Translations under genes and position numbers: made by a program | Assembly: GCF_000247695.1 (NCBI RefSeq) | Contig: NW_004624748.1 | Span: 8,869,359 to 8,933,358 of the forward strand | Length of the DNA: 64,000 nt | Reading direction: 5' to 3' | DNA from: Heterocephalus glaber | Taxonomy: Eukaryota; Chordata; Mammalia; Rodentia; Bathyergidae | In this document: positions 61,897 to 64,000 of the stretch, in pieces | Position numbering within the stretch: position 1 is the first letter of the stretch | Layout of the letters: the number at the start of each line of letters is the position of its first letter | Notes under the pieces: model-generated | Seen by the model: only the letters and a program-made list of their open reading frames with translations | Told to the model about the DNA's origin: nothing | Database searches by the model: none

Positions 61897-62069
61897 ATAA
61901 GCCAAGTGTGGTGGAACACTTCTGTAATCCCAGAATTTAGGAGGCTGCTTAGCAGGAGGATTGCTTCGAATTCAAGGCCAGCCTGGGATACATAGTGAGT
62001 TCAAGGCCAGCCTGAACTACATAGCAAGACCCTGTCTCAAAAAACCAAAAGAGTAAAAAAAAAAAAAAT
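61897..62069 (+). repeat. B1 SINE with full internal duplication
   Basis: CCAAGTGTGGTGGAACAC ... GGCCAGCCTGGGATACATAG ... GGCCAGCCTGAACTACATAG ... GACCCTGTCTC plus A-tail. Confidence 0.94.
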
Positions 62070-62186
62070 GTAAAATAGGAATATGAAGTATGAAGAGGCC
62101 TTATTTTTAATGTAACCCATTTACATTATAAGTTCAGGATGTAGGGATTTGTCCTACTACTGTACTTGGAGTATTTATGTAGTTTT

Positions 62187-62280
62187 TTGGTTTTTTTTTT
62201 TTTTTTGGTACCGGGGATCGAACTCGGGTCCTTGCGCTTGAGAGGCAGGCAATGGAACCAGTGAGCTAAATCCCTGGCCC
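62187..62280 (-). repeat. ID-like SINE, near consensus
   Basis: GGTACCGGGGATCGAACTCG ... GTGAGCTAAATCCCTGGCC, flanked by TATTTATGTAGTTTT (62172-62186, 62281-62295). Confidence 0.95.
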
Positions 62281-62427
62281 TATTTATGTAGTTTTAATTG
62301 CTTCATTATTTGACCACTATCTAATATGCTGCTACTTAACTTAATTTATGCTTTTACTTATGCTACTGATAGCTGAGACATTGGAAAGATGTAGTAATAG
62401 ATTGAAGTGAAGATATCAAAACTGATA

Positions 62428-62751
62428 CAGTTTGAGCATCCCTAGTCTGAAAATCTAAATTCTAAAATGCTTCAAAATTAAAAACTCTTTAAGCACCAAC
62501 ATGACACCACTAGTGGAAAATTCTAACTTCATGTGGTAAGTTGTAGTCAGAATGCAGATACACTAAAAATACTGCATAAAAATAACTTCAGGCTATGTGT
62601 ATAAAACACAAATGAATTTTAAATTTAAACTTAGATCCCACCTCCAAGATAATCTTGCTATATATATTTTTTCAAATATTTCAAAATCAAAAAAGCCTGA
62701 AATACAAAATACTCTGGTCCAGAGTACTTTGGAGAAGGGATTCTCAACCTA
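62428..62751. mobile_element. Pogo/Tigger-like non-autonomous transposon
   Basis: Ends CAGTTTGAGCATCCC and (reverse) TAGGTTGAGAATCCC are inverted repeats; TA precedes and follows. Inner CTGAAAATCTAAATTC and AAATGCTTCAAAATTA fit an old TA-target family. Confidence 0.65.
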
Positions 62752-62761
62752 TATATGTTTT

Positions 62762-62801
62762 TTTTTTGGAATCGGGCATCAAACTCGGGTCCTTGCGCTT
62801 G
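62762..62801 (-). repeat. Severely truncated ID-like SINE
   Basis: Only poly-T and GGAATCGGGCATCAAACTCG ... TTGCG, between CAACCTATATATGTTTT (62745-62761) and its copy (62802-62818). It inserted at the edge of the transposon above. Confidence 0.92.
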
Positions 62802-63563
62802 CAACCTATATATGTTTTATTGACAAGATTTTAATAATTAGGTGTCAGAAGTAATTGCTTATTCAGAAAGAGGCCCCTCTGTGTTTCTTTCACCCATGTT
62901 TATGATGTGAACTTCTGAGCACATTGTGATATTGAACGTTTCCTGGAGTAGGGGACCATTTCCCATTTTTAAGATTCTAACTCAGTAGACTTAGTGTGCC
63001 AGGTTTTCACTATGATTTTCTTTTTTAATCAAAAAGAGATTATAAGAACTCCTGATATTCAATTACTCTGCAAATGGAGATAAGAAATAGGAAAATAATT
63101 GAAAAGACTTTAACCAGTGTTACCTAGCTTTAATAACACCTGTGGTTGGGAAAGTCATGATAATGTGGATAGACGTGTGATGGTCGTTACACCAAAACAA
63201 AAATGGAGTAAAACCTTACAAAAAAAGTAAATTAGTAAGTTACTACTACTGTGACCTCAATTTATGGTCTCAGTGATACGGAGGACTTTAGCATTTACAT
63301 TTTTATCTTATTTTATTGTTCCTAACTTACATACTTTGAAGTGTTTAGGTCTCATTGAAGTCTGTTGATGCAAGTTGAGAAATTTTTTTGTCTCAGTCAA
63401 ATGTGCATTTTTGTTGTTGTATTCATCTTTCTTATGGGGCCAGATTTGTAAAAAGGATTGAAAATTCTAATTGTCAGATTAGTTGGTTACATAGTTTTAA
63501 TAAATATATGTAAAGAAAACCTTTATCTGGCATATTGTAGATTGTATATTTTGGACAGATGAG

Positions 63564-63661
63564 TGGGTTTTTGTTTGTTTTTTTTTTTCTACCGGGGATT
63601 GAACTCAGGACCTTGCGCTTGCAAGTCAGGTGGCAGTACCACTGAGTTAAATCCCCGGCCC
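63564..63661 (-). repeat. ID-like SINE
   Basis: CTACCGGGGATTGAACTC ... CACTGAGTTAAATCCCCGG, flanked by TGGACAGATGAG and TGGACAAATGAG. Confidence 0.93.
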
Positions 63662-63804
63662 TGGACAAATGAGATTTTAAAAGTTATACATTGTCTCTAT
63701 ACAAGCATACTTACAGCATTTTTATTTACAAACTCATGAATGTCTCAGTACTAATATTTAAGTAACTTTATTGTTGACCAATAGAAGTTCCTAGATGAAT
63801 ATGT

Positions 63805-64000
63805 ATTAGTCAGTTTTGTGTTACTGCAATAAAATAGGCTCCTGAAGAAAAGAAAGTTTATTTTAGCCAACAGTTTTGGAGTCCAACTTTGGGCCAATCA
63901 CTTTGGGTCTCTTTGGAGAGTAGCACACCATGGCAGGAGCACATGCAAGAGCAAAGTGCTCATATCAGAAACCAGGAAGCAGAGAGGAATAAAGTAGAGT
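63805..64000 (-). repeat. MaLR-like LTR, antisense, cut by window end
   Basis: TATTAGTCAGTTTTGTGTTAC, AATAAAATAGG, AAGTTTATTTTAGCC, GAAGCAGAGAGG: same pattern as 34960-35330. Confidence 0.5.

Larger units (their letters stand above)
59496..64000 (+). other. ZC3H13: Intron 1 of the downstream gene (probably ZC3H13), open at the window end
   Basis: No coding exon recognised. It holds a LINE-1 3' end, ID-like and B1 SINEs, two DNA-transposon remnants and an LTR-like piece at the edge, each listed separately. The first 0.8 kb after the donor is repeat-poor, as expected next to a CpG promoter. Confidence 0.5.

Overview
This is an ordinary-looking stretch of a mammalian, almost certainly rodent, nuclear genome. 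It is AT-rich and intron-rich and dense in SINEs of two rodent types. One is a short tRNA-derived ID-like element (box A near TTAGCTCAGTGG, box B near GTTCGATCCCC, body ending GGTACC plus an A-tail). The other is a B1 element with the internal duplication typical of rodents. The exact ID-like subfamily makes me think of a castorimorph such as beaver, but that is a weak guess. I found no prokaryotic, plasmid or phage features and no CRISPR array.

The main gene is CPB2 (carboxypeptidase B2, TAFI, procarboxypeptidase U) on the + strand. Exons 2 to 11 can be placed to the base (19797 to 58470). They join in frame into mature residues 3 to 401 with no stop or frameshift. The zinc ligands, substrate-binding residues, catalytic Glu, activation site and four activation-peptide glycosylation sequons all fall at the positions known for the human enzyme. 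Exon 1 (5' UTR and signal peptide) was not found; it is either in the repeat-rich first 19.8 kb or upstream.

About 0.6 kb after the CPB2 stop codon lies a CpG-rich promoter and first exon with a good splice donor at 59495/59496. By conserved human gene order (LCP1 - CPB2 - ZC3H13, all one orientation) this is most likely the non-coding first exon of ZC3H13. The rest of the window would then be ZC3H13 intron 1.

Layout. 1-3.1 kb: antisense 5' part of a LINE-1 with two ORF1 amino-terminal copies. 3.1-9.1 kb: B1, ID-like and MIR SINEs and unassigned sequence. 9.1-13.9 kb: LTR-like elements and an antisense ERVL-type pol remnant split by a LINE-1 with an inverted 5' part. 14.7-17.3 kb: antisense class I endogenous retrovirus remnant (integrase end and env), broken. 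18.0-19.6 kb: LINE-1 pieces. 19.8-58.5 kb: CPB2 exons. Intron 4 carries a five-deep nest of insertions around a GLUL (glutamine synthetase) processed pseudogene. Intron 8 carries a second inverted LINE-1, a hAT-type miniature transposon and LTR remnants. Intron 10 carries a second hAT element and a mariner/pogo-type miniature transposon. 59.0-64 kb: promoter, exon 1 and intron 1 of the downstream gene.

Nothing here looks like an undescribed biological system. The best leads are the nested insertion series, the two inverted LINE-1s, the hAT element with a perfect target duplication, residues in the instability region of CPB2, and the very tight CPB2-to-next-promoter spacing.
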